From HGM04593 sp045592125 (lineage in GTDB: Bacteria > Bacteroidota > Bacteroidia > Bacteroidales > Bacteroidaceae), in the NCBI GenBank assembly GCA_045592125.1, contig JAZNUE010000028.1, positions 1 through 19,590 of the forward strand: 19,590 nt of DNA, written 5' to 3'. A program made the position numbers and the translations under genes. This document shows positions 7,105 through 13,871 of this stretch, one piece after another. Each line of letters starts with the position of its first letter. Within the stretch, counting starts at the first letter, position 1. Under the pieces are notes generated by a model. That model was not told the DNA's origin, did no database searches, and saw only the letters and a list, made by a program, of their open reading frames with translations.

Positions 7105-7509
7105 TTACTCCTCGCACAACTCTGTCAGCACGCCTCTTGTTGCCTTGGGGTGCAGGAAAGCTATCTGCAGGCCTTCGGCACCAGCGCGGGGCGCCTTGTC
7201 AATGGTGCGTATCTCCTTGCTCTCGCACTCGGCTAGCGCGTTGGCCACGCCGTCCTCAACCTTGTAGGCAATGTGGTGTATTCCCTCTCCGCGGTTCTCA
7301 ATGAATTTGGCTATAGTGCTGTCGGGCGATGTCGCCTCAAGAAGCTCAATCTTTGTCTCGCCCACCTTGAGGAACGCAGTGCGCACCTTCTGGTCCTCGA
7401 CGGTCTCAATGCTGTAGCATTTCAGGCCCAGGACATTCTCGTAATATGGCAGTGATTCCTCAATGCTCTTCACTGCTATTCCCAAGTGCTCAATTCTTGA
7501 AATTTTCAT
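7105..7509 (-). CDS. mce: Methylmalonyl-CoA epimerase
   Basis: 134 aa, a single glyoxalase/vicinal-oxygen-chelate fold protein of normal length. It interconverts (R)- and (S)-methylmalonyl-CoA, linking methylmalonyl-CoA mutase to the decarboxylase. Metal ligands are visible: His9 in RIEHLGIAV, the His of GEGIHHIAYKVED, and the Glu of the C-terminal GVLTELCEE. LPYYENVLGL and KIELLEATSPDS are standard family segments. It is the first gene of the minus-strand operon with mmdA, the MmdE-like gene and the biotin carrier, so the full methylmalonyl-CoA handling steps are co-expressed. Confidence 0.95.
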   Translation of the reverse strand: MKISRIEHLGIAVKSIEESLPYYENVLGLKCYSIETVEDQKVRTAFLKVGETKIELLEATSPDSTIAKFIENRGEGIHHIAYKVEDGVANALAECESKEIRTIDKAPRAGAEGLQIAFLHPKATRGVLTELCEE

Positions 7510-7668
7510 GTTGTGATAACAGTTTTACGTGTTTGCAAAATAGTACTATCGCGAAGATAGGCATTAAAAATTGAAACGCAACAAAGAAACCGGGTAATTT
7601 TAGGCACGGCCTGAATTTGTGCCGCCAGTTTTTTACAGAGACAATAACTGTGTGCAACACGGGTGCGG

Positions 7669-8865
7669 CTATTCCAGCGAGTGCTCTCTCATCCAGGCGG
7701 CTATGGCCTTTGACGCCTGCCCGCTCTCGAAGAGTCCCACCTTGCCAGTCAGGAACTCCTTCAGGCGCTCCCTGTATGCAGTCTCGTCAAAGTTCCTTAT
7801 AGCCTCCACCAGTTCTTCCTGGCTGCGTGCAAGCGGGTATGGCAGTTCGCTGAAACTGTAGTAGAAGCCTCTGTCATACTGTTCCACATCGGTGGCGAAC
7901 AGTATGCATGGGCGCAGCTGCATTGTGAAGTCGAACATTGAACTGGAGTAGTCCGTGATGAGCATGTCGCTTACGCATAGCAGGTTCTGCATGTCGTGGT
8001 ACAGTGTCACGTCAATAACCTCCGGGGCATTGAGCAGCGACGATGTGTCGGCCTTGCCAATGAGGTTGGGGTGGAGCCTGAGGAGGACAGTCACCTTGTC
8101 GCTTCCAAGCATTTTCTTAAGGTGCGGGATAACCTCGCTCCAGCGTATGCTGTATGGTTCCAGCGAGTGGTTGCGCCGGAATGTGGGGGCGTATATTACA
8201 AGCCTGCTGTCTTGCGGGATATTATAGAGGCTGCAAATGCCGGCCTTTATGCTGGCGTGTGCCTCCTCCTGGAAGAATATGTCGTTCCTGGGGATTCCTT
8301 TCTCAAGAATCTCGCCAGAGTACCAGAATTTCTCCTTCAGCAGCGTAGTCTGCGCCTTGCAGCCCGAAATCATGAGGTCGCATGCCTTTGAGTCGAACCT
8401 GGCCTTCTTTACATATCCGAATCCTAGATTCTCTTCAACGTCCTTCTCGACCCTCTTGAGCGCTACGCCGCCATGCCATGTCATTATGTACTTCTGCCCT
8501 TTGCGCTTGCGCCAGTATATCCTGTAAGGGTCGGTGCGCGAGTTCGTTATAAGGAATTCGGCAGTGTTGGCAAGCACAAGGTACTTCCAGGAGCGGAACC
8601 TTACGAATCTCATGCGCTTGTCCAGCCGCTTGGCATATTTTCTTGACCTGAAGACCCAGCAGATATCATACTCCTCGCCATTGTCGAGCAGGTACTCGCT
8701 TATGTACCGCGGATTGCAGCCGTACTGCTTGAAGTTGTATGCCCAGCACATTACGCGCCCTTTCTTCACGGGCACAAAACATCTTATAAAGAATGATATT
8801 ATATTGCCGAACAGCTTTACAAGCCTGTTCAGTCCCCATGCTATGGCAGGACCTAATCTTTTCAT
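7669..8865 (-). CDS. CDP-glycerol glycerophosphotransferase family protein (TagF/TagB-like)
   Basis: 398 aa. An N-terminal hydrophobic/basic region (residues 13-33) suggests membrane attachment at the cytoplasmic face. The body has the GT-B-like fold marks of the family: MTWHGGVALKRVEKD, RNDIFF, VIYAPTFRR, LRLHPNL and the near-invariant MLITDYSSSMFDF segment. The family adds glycerol-phosphate or ribitol-phosphate units; in Bacteroidales such genes lie in capsule or LPS loci. Here it is divergent from two licD genes and has its own promoter-like element. Substrate cannot be told from sequence. Confidence 0.88.
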   Translation of the reverse strand: MKRLGPAIAWGLNRLVKLFGNIISFFIRCFVPVKKGRVMCWAYNFKQYGCNPRYISEYLLDNGEEYDICWVFRSRKYAKRLDKRMRFVRFRSWKYLVLANTAEFLITNSRTDPYRIYWRKRKGQKYIMTWHGGVALKRVEKDVEENLGFGYVKKARFDSKACDLMISGCKAQTTLLKEKFWYSGEILEKGIPRNDIFFQEEAHASIKAGICSLYNIPQDSRLVIYAPTFRRNHSLEPYSIRWSEVIPHLKKMLGSDKVTVLLRLHPNLIGKADTSSLLNAPEVIDVTLYHDMQNLLCVSDMLITDYSSSMFDFTMQLRPCILFATDVEQYDRGFYYSFSELPYPLARSQEELVEAIRNFDETAYRERLKEFLTGKVGLFESGQASKAIAAWMREHSLE

Positions 8866-8892
8866 ATCCTTGGAGCGTTGATGATTTTACCG

Positions 8893-8900
8893 CAAATATA
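8893..8900 (-). promoter_or_regulatory. Predicted -7 element for the TagF-like gene
   Basis: TATATTTG on the minus strand is an exact TAnnTTTG match, 27 bp before the start codon at 8865. It faces away from the licD promoter 33 bp to the right, so upstream elements of the two promoters overlap. No exact TTTG -33 element is seen. Confidence 0.5.
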
Positions 8901-8933
8901 ATTGGAAAAAACATATTATAAGAAAAAAATGCC

Positions 8934-8941
8934 TACTTTTG
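8934..8941 (+). promoter_or_regulatory. Predicted -7 element for the licD-licD-GT2 operon
   Basis: TACTTTTG is an exact TAnnTTTG match 28 bp before the first ATG at 8970. The upstream 8901-8933 stretch is AT-rich and is shared with the divergent promoter. Confidence 0.5.
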
Positions 8942-8969
8942 CAATACAGACACGACTTAAACCACAATC

Positions 8970-9803
8970 ATGATGAAGTTGCACGACCATAGCCTGAGAG
9001 AACTTTACAGTCCCGAAGGGTCTTCTTTGCGTACAGTCCAGCTGGAAATGCTGGAAATGCTCAAGGTCCTTGCCAGAATCCTTGACGAGAACAACATACA
9101 GTGGTGGCTAAGTTCGGGCACGCTCTTGGGCGCTGCACGTCATCAGGGGTTCATTCCTTGGGACGATGATATGGATATTGTAATGCTACGCAAGGATTAT
9201 AAGCGTTTTGTGCGTATAATGAAGGAGTATGACAGCAAGGAGTATGTGTTTCATTCCATGGACAGCGATGCGGAATATGTCAACACTTTCGGCAAGTTCC
9301 GCAAACGTAGCGGAGATATCCACTCCAAGAACAAGAGAAACAAATACTACAAGTGGCGTGGAGTGGGAATTGACGTGTTTTCAATAGAAAAGACCAATTA
9401 TGCTGCGGCAAGGATTGCAAGCGTTGTTTACAATAACCTTCAGCACCCTACGGTGTATATACGCACCGCCTGGTTGCGCAAGTTGTCGGCAAGGCTGGCC
9501 GAATTGCTGTGCCTTGGACTTGTTAACCCTCTGCTGCGTATTGTGGGGCTTATAAATCCTCGTAAAGAATACCATTATTCTTTGGGAACAGGTTGGGCTA
9601 AAAGCACGTTCTACAAACGTGATATCTTCCCGTTGACAACGGCTCGCTTTGAAGATACCGTCATGCCAGTCCCCAACGACACGGCCGCTTATCTTACAAA
9701 GGTATATGGGGAGTGGCGTGACGTACCGGCCGACAAGGCCATTATGGATAGTATACATTGCCGCGAGTACAAGGATGAAATTATTGCCCGTCGAAAACCA
9801 TGA
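8970..9803 (+). CDS. LicD family phosphotransferase, copy 1
   Basis: 277 aa (start ATGATG; the second ATG at 8973 is equally possible). LicD proteins are nucleotidyltransferase-fold enzymes that place phosphocholine or similar groups on surface glycans. The hallmark is present: WWLSSGTLLGAARHQGFIPW followed by DDDMDI (Asp65, 66, 67 and 69), with FGKFRKR and YKWRGVGIDVFSIE downstream. No signal peptide or membrane segment, so it acts on the cytoplasmic side on lipid-linked or sugar intermediates. It is followed after 13 bp by a close paralogue. No choline uptake or licABC genes are in view, so the group transferred is unknown. Confidence 0.92.
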   Translation: MMKLHDHSLRELYSPEGSSLRTVQLEMLEMLKVLARILDENNIQWWLSSGTLLGAARHQGFIPWDDDMDIVMLRKDYKRFVRIMKEYDSKEYVFHSMDSDAEYVNTFGKFRKRSGDIHSKNKRNKYYKWRGVGIDVFSIEKTNYAAARIASVVYNNLQHPTVYIRTAWLRKLSARLAELLCLGLVNPLLRIVGLINPRKEYHYSLGTGWAKSTFYKRDIFPLTTARFEDTVMPVPNDTAAYLTKVYGEWRDVPADKAIMDSIHCREYKDEIIARRKP

Positions 9804-9816
9804 AAACATATTCCGC

Positions 9817-10641
9817 ATGAACATTGATGACAGAAAACTAAGGGAGGTCTATAATCCCGACGGTTCGCAAATTCGTCTTGACCAGCTAGAACTGCTTGAA
9901 GTGCTGAAAGATTTGGCAAAGATACTCGATGAGCACAATATACAGTGGTGGCTCAGTTCGGGGACTCTGCTGGGAGCGGTCCGCCACAAAGGTTTCATTC
10001 CTTGGGATGATGATGTTGACATTGCGGTTCTACGCAAGGACTACAGGCGGGTGAGGCGCATATTGGAAAATCTTGACAGCGACAAGTATGCGTTCCAGAC
10101 AATGCATACCGATGTGGAATATATCAGCGTTTTCGGGAAATTCCGCAAGTGCACAGGCGACGCTAAGGCCATAAACCGCAGGCATGTACATTATAAATGG
10201 CGTGGCAAGTGGGTAGATATCTTTGCTATAGAAAGCACCAGCTACACTGTGGCAAGGCTGGCAAATGTAATTTACAAGAACCTGCAGTATCCCACGCTGT
10301 ATATACGCAGAAAATGGTTGCGCAGGTTCCTTATAAGAGTGGTGGAGGTGCTCTGCCTGGGAATCATAAACCCTGTTTTGCGTCTCTTCTCATTCATTAA
10401 TCCCCAAAGAGAGTATCATTATTCTCTTGGTACAGGCTGGGAGAAGAGCACATTCTATCTGCGTGACATTTTCCCCTTGTCTACTGCAGAATTTGAAGGC
10501 ATGCGTGTTCCGGTACCGCACAATGCCGACGCATATCTTATGAATGTGTTCGGTAATTGGAGGGAAATCCCCTCCAACGACAACATTCTGAAGAGTCTTC
10601 ATAGCAAGGCCTATAAGGACGAGATACTTGCAAGACAATAA
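9817..10641 (+). CDS. LicD family phosphotransferase, copy 2
   Basis: 274 aa from the ATG at 9817; the open frame reaches back to 9649, but that part overlaps copy 1 and has no family character. It aligns with copy 1 along its whole length almost without gaps: NIQWWLSSGTLLGAVRHKGF then IPWDDDVDI (Asp64-66, Asp68), FGKFRKC, EYHYSLGTGW, KSTFY-RDIFPL. About three residues in five look identical by eye. This is a tandem duplication with later divergence, so the two may add groups to different sugars. The GT2 gene starts 16 bp after its stop. Confidence 0.92.
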   Translation: MNIDDRKLREVYNPDGSQIRLDQLELLEVLKDLAKILDEHNIQWWLSSGTLLGAVRHKGFIPWDDDVDIAVLRKDYRRVRRILENLDSDKYAFQTMHTDVEYISVFGKFRKCTGDAKAINRRHVHYKWRGKWVDIFAIESTSYTVARLANVIYKNLQYPTLYIRRKWLRRFLIRVVEVLCLGIINPVLRLFSFINPQREYHYSLGTGWEKSTFYLRDIFPLSTAEFEGMRVPVPHNADAYLMNVFGNWREIPSNDNILKSLHSKAYKDEILARQ

Positions 10642-10657
10642 CCTAAAGTCTCCTGAA

Positions 10658-11596
10658 ATGAAAAAACCTGTTACGGTATCCTTAGTAGTGCCAATATATG
10701 GAGTGGAGAGGTATATTGGGAAGTTCGCGGAATCTGCCTTCGGGCAGTCCTATCCGCACATACAGTATATATTTGTGAACGACGGCACAAAGGATAATTC
10801 CATAAATATCCTGAAAGAGGTGCTTGAGAAGTATCCGGGCAGGAAAGAGCAGGTGGTTATTGTGGACAAGGAAAACGGCGGGCTGCCGGCTGCAAGGAAA
10901 ACCGGGCTCGGGTATGTGACAGGTGAATATGTATATCATGTCGATTCTGATGATTGGCTTTCTGGAATGGCGATTGAGAAGATTGCCGCCCGGATAGAGG
11001 AAACGGGCAGCGACATCATATATTTCAACTTCGTAAAGGAGTACAAGGGGCGTTCAAAGCGCAAACGGGAGCGGTTATACACAGTTGAGACAAAAGCGCA
11101 GTATATCCGCAACATGTTCAATCACAAATCCTATGCTGCAGTATGGAATAAGTGCGTTAAGGCCTCATTGTATAAAGAGCATGAGATATATGTTCCCCAA
11201 TTTGGCTATGCCGAGGATTGTTATCTGACATCTCAGCTTGTAGGCTATGCGGGCAGTATCTCTTTTCTTGATGAGGAGCTGTACCACTACCGCAAGGGCA
11301 ATCCTAACGCCTTGACGCGTCAAGGAATAAAGAAACGCAAGCGGGAATATGCAATGAATTTCATTGACCTGTATGAAAAGTATTCAGCTGTTCCGCGTGA
11401 GGCGAATCCTGTTGCACCAATTCTTGATGATATTGCAATACAACTGGCCTGGTATTCGATATTATACAACCTGGGACTTTTCAGGGAGTATCCTTATCTT
11501 GCAGGCGCGGTGCGCAAGGCAAGGGTAAGGCGCGGTGCCAATGTCCCGCTGCTGGCGCAACTGTTCACTAAACTGTATGTGCTGTTCAGGAAATGA
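10658..11596 (+). CDS. Glycosyltransferase family 2
   Basis: 312 aa from the ATG at 10658 (MKKPVTVSLVVPIYGVERYI); a TTG at 10628 would overlap licD copy 2 and is not needed. The GT-A fold is clear: VSLVVPIYGVERYI at the start, FVNDGTKDNS (first Asp pair), KENGGLPAARKTGL and the metal-binding DSDDW. It adds a sugar to a glycan precursor at the cytoplasmic side. It ends the operon with the two licD genes, which suggests that its sugar may be the one decorated. The C-terminus ends in a basic, mildly hydrophobic stretch (LAQLFTKLYVLFRK) that may touch the membrane. Confidence 0.92.
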   Translation: MKKPVTVSLVVPIYGVERYIGKFAESAFGQSYPHIQYIFVNDGTKDNSINILKEVLEKYPGRKEQVVIVDKENGGLPAARKTGLGYVTGEYVYHVDSDDWLSGMAIEKIAARIEETGSDIIYFNFVKEYKGRSKRKRERLYTVETKAQYIRNMFNHKSYAAVWNKCVKASLYKEHEIYVPQFGYAEDCYLTSQLVGYAGSISFLDEELYHYRKGNPNALTRQGIKKRKREYAMNFIDLYEKYSAVPREANPVAPILDDIAIQLAWYSILYNLGLFREYPYLAGAVRKARVRRGANVPLLAQLFTKLYVLFRK

Positions 11597-11619
11597 CCTG
11601 TATCTGGCCTTTTTCTTGA

Positions 11620-11651
11620 GATTCCTCGTCGCTTCGCTCGCCCGGAATGAC
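11620..11651. repeat. REP-like palindromic element
   Basis: gattcctcgtcgcttcgctc followed by gcccggaatgac has attcc (11621-11625) pairing with ggaat (11644-11648) around a cgtcgcttcgctcg core. This motif is familiar from scattered intergenic repeats in many bacterial genomes, which are often wrongly translated as CHSGRAKRRGI or SFRASEATRNL. Confidence 0.6.
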
Positions 11652-11675
11652 AAAACAACGTTTTGTTATCGACGA

Positions 11676-11743
11676 GTTTTGCAGCCATTAGTCGCGTGAA
11701 GCATAGACGAAGTTTATGCCACGCGGGTGGCTAAAAGCAAAAC
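11676..11743. other. Nested inverted-repeat structure, possible small RNA or terminator
   Basis: Four stems nest around one loop: GTTTTGC (11676-11682) with GCAAAAC (11737-11743), AGCCA (11683-11687) with TGGCT (11728-11732), CGCGTG (11693-11698) with CACGCG (11720-11725), and GCATA (11701-11705) with TATGC (11715-11719). It lies between convergent genes (GT2 and the Stealth gene). It could be a terminator, a degenerate mobile repeat, or part of an RNA transcribed leftwards from the promoter-like site at 11759. Confidence 0.7.
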
Positions 11744-11758
11744 GAGTCAATGACAGTG

Positions 11759-11766
11759 CAAATATA
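11759..11766 (-). promoter_or_regulatory. Orphan -7 element pointing into the nested hairpin
   Basis: TATATTTG on the minus strand is an exact TAnnTTTG match with no protein gene directly downstream. Transcription from it would start near 11752 and run through the hairpin at 11676-11743 and the REP-like element, antisense to the end of the GT2 gene. Confidence 0.35.
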
Positions 11767-11798
11767 GAATGACAAGGCATAGCGCAGGAGTGAAGGCC

Positions 11799-12677
11799 TC
11801 ATTTCTCATATTTTGACTTCTCGGGGAATATGCGCCCGAAAGTCTCAAGCAGTGTCCTGCGCAGCATGGTGTACCTCTCTTCGCTCATCTGCACGTCATT
11901 AATGCATGTAAGCATGTGGGTGGGCCGCTCAAGGAACCTTTGCAGTTTCTTCTCCGATACAATGCCAAGGGAGAAGTGCTTCTTCGACAGGCGCTCGTTG
12001 ATGAGCCTGCCCCTAAGGTACATGTAGTCCAGGAAAAGGTACTGGTTAAGGTTATTGCCTTGCCTTGTGCGTGTGAGCGACTCCTGTATGTCGGACTTTA
12101 CTTTCTTGTAGAGCGCCTCGCACTCGCTCCTGAGCATTGGCGTGCACACATGCTGGGGGCGCAGGAACGTGAGTGACGGCCCAAGGCCTAGCGCCTTGCG
12201 TGCCACCCTGTTGGAGTTATGGCAAATCTGCTTGAACATGCCAAAGGCAAAAATGTGCCTGCTCATTCCAAGTATGCCGTACCCGTTGCGGAAGAAATCC
12301 TCGGGCTTGCATGGCTTCATCGGGAATATGTCGTCATTGAAGTACAGGTACTCCTCGTCGAGCCCCTTAATGCGGTGCAGGTGCATTTCGATGGGGTTGC
12401 AGTTGAATGTGGGCAGGTACTCGGCCGGTATTATGTCGCTGTGCAGCACAATGTTCACCTGGCTGCGGTCAATCCACTCGGGTACCTGGCTCTCCTGCGA
12501 TACCACCAGGTGTACCTTGCGTATGAAAGGCATGTTCTTCTCAATGCCCCTGAAGAGGTAGCGCAGCGTTCCCCAGTCGCGGAAACGCTTCTCAAGCAGC
12601 GGTGTGTTGGTGTACCTGCTGTAGTCGGCCTGCCATTCGGGGTCGACCCCGTTCACATATGTTATTACTATATCCAT
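11799..12677 (-). CDS. Stealth family sugar-phosphate transferase
   Basis: 292 aa. The order of conserved regions is that of Stealth proteins: CR1 DIVITYVNGVDPEW (residues 2-15); CR2 from RDWGTLRYLFRGIE through IRKVHLVVSQESQVPEW, FNCNPIEMHLHRI (91-103) and YFNDDIFPMKP (112-122); then CR3/CR4-like FNQYL-type and C-terminal segments. The family transfers hexose-1-phosphate units to build phosphodiester-linked polymers such as meningococcal group A and X capsules. It begins 13 bp after the LpxL-type gene on the same strand, so it is co-transcribed with a lipid A acyltransferase. It is shorter than many family members but contains the core. Confidence 0.88.
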   Translation of the reverse strand: MDIVITYVNGVDPEWQADYSRYTNTPLLEKRFRDWGTLRYLFRGIEKNMPFIRKVHLVVSQESQVPEWIDRSQVNIVLHSDIIPAEYLPTFNCNPIEMHLHRIKGLDEEYLYFNDDIFPMKPCKPEDFFRNGYGILGMSRHIFAFGMFKQICHNSNRVARKALGLGPSLTFLRPQHVCTPMLRSECEALYKKVKSDIQESLTRTRQGNNLNQYLFLDYMYLRGRLINERLSKKHFSLGIVSEKKLQRFLERPTHMLTCINDVQMSEERYTMLRRTLLETFGRIFPEKSKYEK

Positions 12678-12690
12678 AAGCCGTGTCCTG

Positions 12691-13632
12691 TCAAGCGTTG
12701 TTGGCTAGCGTGCTCTTGCCGAACCGCCTGGCCTGTTTCTCGGGTGTGTGCCTCCACCTGTTATGCGACCACATCCACAGTTCGGGGCATTCCTTTATCA
12801 TCTGCTCCAGCCTGTTCTTGTAGCGTTCTGTTATCTCGTGCTGCGCAACCTGCTCCTTGCCGTCGTATATCTCGTCGAAGCGTATATCGTACCTGCCTGG
12901 AGCAGTGCGTCTTGTGTATGCAAAGTATATCGGCAGCCCGAACTTCAGCGCCATGGCCTCGGCCCCGTCGTGGAACACCGTGTCCTGGTTAAGGAACCTA
13001 AGCCAGTGGCTGTCGGGGCGCAGGTTGGGGCTCTGGTCGGCCACAAGTCCCATAACTGTTCCCTGCCCGCTCTTGCGGTTACGCAGGAAGTAGAGTATAG
13101 TGTGCTTCATGGGAACCTGCAGCAGCTTGTCCGATACGTTACGGAGCCTGCGGTAGAAGTGCTCGAATATAATGCTCTTCATAGGGTGGTATACTCCCAT
13201 GAGCCTTGAGTCCTTGAGCTCGCGGCTCCACAGCAGCATGTACTCCCAGCAGCCGTAGTGTGCCCCTACGGCAATCCAGTCCTTGCCGCCCAGTTTCTCG
13301 TTCATCTCCTTGCTGTTGGTCCAGTTGACTGCCTTGTCCTTGCGCTTCTCGCTTGCGCCCACAAGGTTTATTGTGTCAACAATCACCTCGGCCAGGAACA
13401 TATAGTAGCGGCGGGCAATGCGGCGTCTCTCCTTGGGCCCTTTCTCAGGGAACGACTTCTCAAGGTTGCCCGCTATCACCTTGTGCCTGTAGCGTGCCAG
13501 CATAAGTATGGCCGCGATGAATGGCTTTATAATGCAGTACTTGACGAGGCGGGGCAGAATGCTTATGAGCAGGCTGAACGCCCACAGTGCCTCAAGCGCT
13601 ATCCTCTTGTACCAAACGAGCTGTGTCTTCAT
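12691..13632 (-). CDS. Lysophospholipid/lipid A acyltransferase (LpxL/HtrB family)
   Basis: 313 aa from the ATG at 13632 (MKTQLVWYKRIALEALW). Residues 13-46 contain the hydrophobic membrane anchor region, followed by the basic RYRHKVIAGNLEKSFPEK. The catalytic H-x4-E motif is His125-Glu130 (VGAHYGCWEY); VADQSPN and the C-terminal CPELWMWSHNRW segment are also family marks. Such enzymes add a secondary acyl chain to lipid A or a related lipid at the inner membrane. The frame extends upstream to 13788, but the promoter-like TACATTTG at 13654 would lie inside that extension, so the shorter start is chosen. The Stealth gene follows. Confidence 0.9.
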   Translation of the reverse strand: MKTQLVWYKRIALEALWAFSLLISILPRLVKYCIIKPFIAAILMLARYRHKVIAGNLEKSFPEKGPKERRRIARRYYMFLAEVIVDTINLVGASEKRKDKAVNWTNSKEMNEKLGGKDWIAVGAHYGCWEYMLLWSRELKDSRLMGVYHPMKSIIFEHFYRRLRNVSDKLLQVPMKHTILYFLRNRKSGQGTVMGLVADQSPNLRPDSHWLRFLNQDTVFHDGAEAMALKFGLPIYFAYTRRTAPGRYDIRFDEIYDGKEQVAQHEITERYKNRLEQMIKECPELWMWSHNRWRHTPEKQARRFGKSTLANNA

Positions 13633-13653
13633 TGCATAGTCCTTATTCCATTG

Positions 13654-13661
13654 CAAATGTA
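13654..13661 (-). promoter_or_regulatory. Predicted -7 element for the LpxL-Stealth operon
   Basis: TACATTTG on the minus strand is an exact TAnnTTTG match 21 bp upstream of the chosen start at 13632. No exact -33 TTTG is seen. Confidence 0.5.
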
Positions 13662-13806
13662 GTAAAAATAAGAATATCTGCCTTTCTTTGCCTGCTAAAA
13701 TGCCCTTATGTGTCCTGGTATTTATCTTTGTTGTTCTTTTTGTACAGTTTTTCGTGTAATTGTAAAACAATTTTAGTTTTTTTACCATTTATATACTTGT
13801 TTTTGC

Positions 13807-13814
13807 TATCTTTG
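13807..13814 (+). promoter_or_regulatory. Predicted -7 element for the acyl-CoA synthetase
   Basis: TATCTTTG is an exact TAnnTTTG match. The implied start near 13821 leaves a leader of about 50 nt before the ATG at 13872 and excludes the upstream in-frame start at 13833 as the main one. The upstream 13740-13800 stretch is strongly AT-rich. Confidence 0.5.
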
Positions 13815-13871
13815 CAGCATTAAAACAGGCAGGTGCCGCATTGCTTGCGCCTTGCCAAAAAACAGGAAAAT

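Noticed and set aside
7510..7560. Promoter-like TACTATTTTG and small inverted repeat upstream of the epimerase gene
   Set aside because: It misses the TAnnTTTG consensus by one base and has no -33 partner; the ctatc/gatag repeat is only 5 bp. A promoter must be near, but this site is not convincing.
7603..7623. ggcac/gtgcc hairpin after the TagF-like gene
   Set aside because: Only 5 bp with an 11-nt loop and a weak T-rich tail; too weak to call a terminator.
9649..9816. N-terminal extension of LicD copy 2
   Set aside because: It overlaps copy 1 in another frame; alignment of the copies starts at 9817.
11494..11688. Minus-strand frame MAAKLVDNKTLFCHSGRAKRRG...
   Set aside because: The CHSGRAKRRGI part is the well-known false translation of a REP-like repeat, and the rest is antisense to the GT2 gene.
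13633..13788. N-terminal extension of the LpxL-type protein
   Set aside because: Low-complexity Lys/Thr-rich residues, and the promoter-like TACATTTG sits inside the extension.
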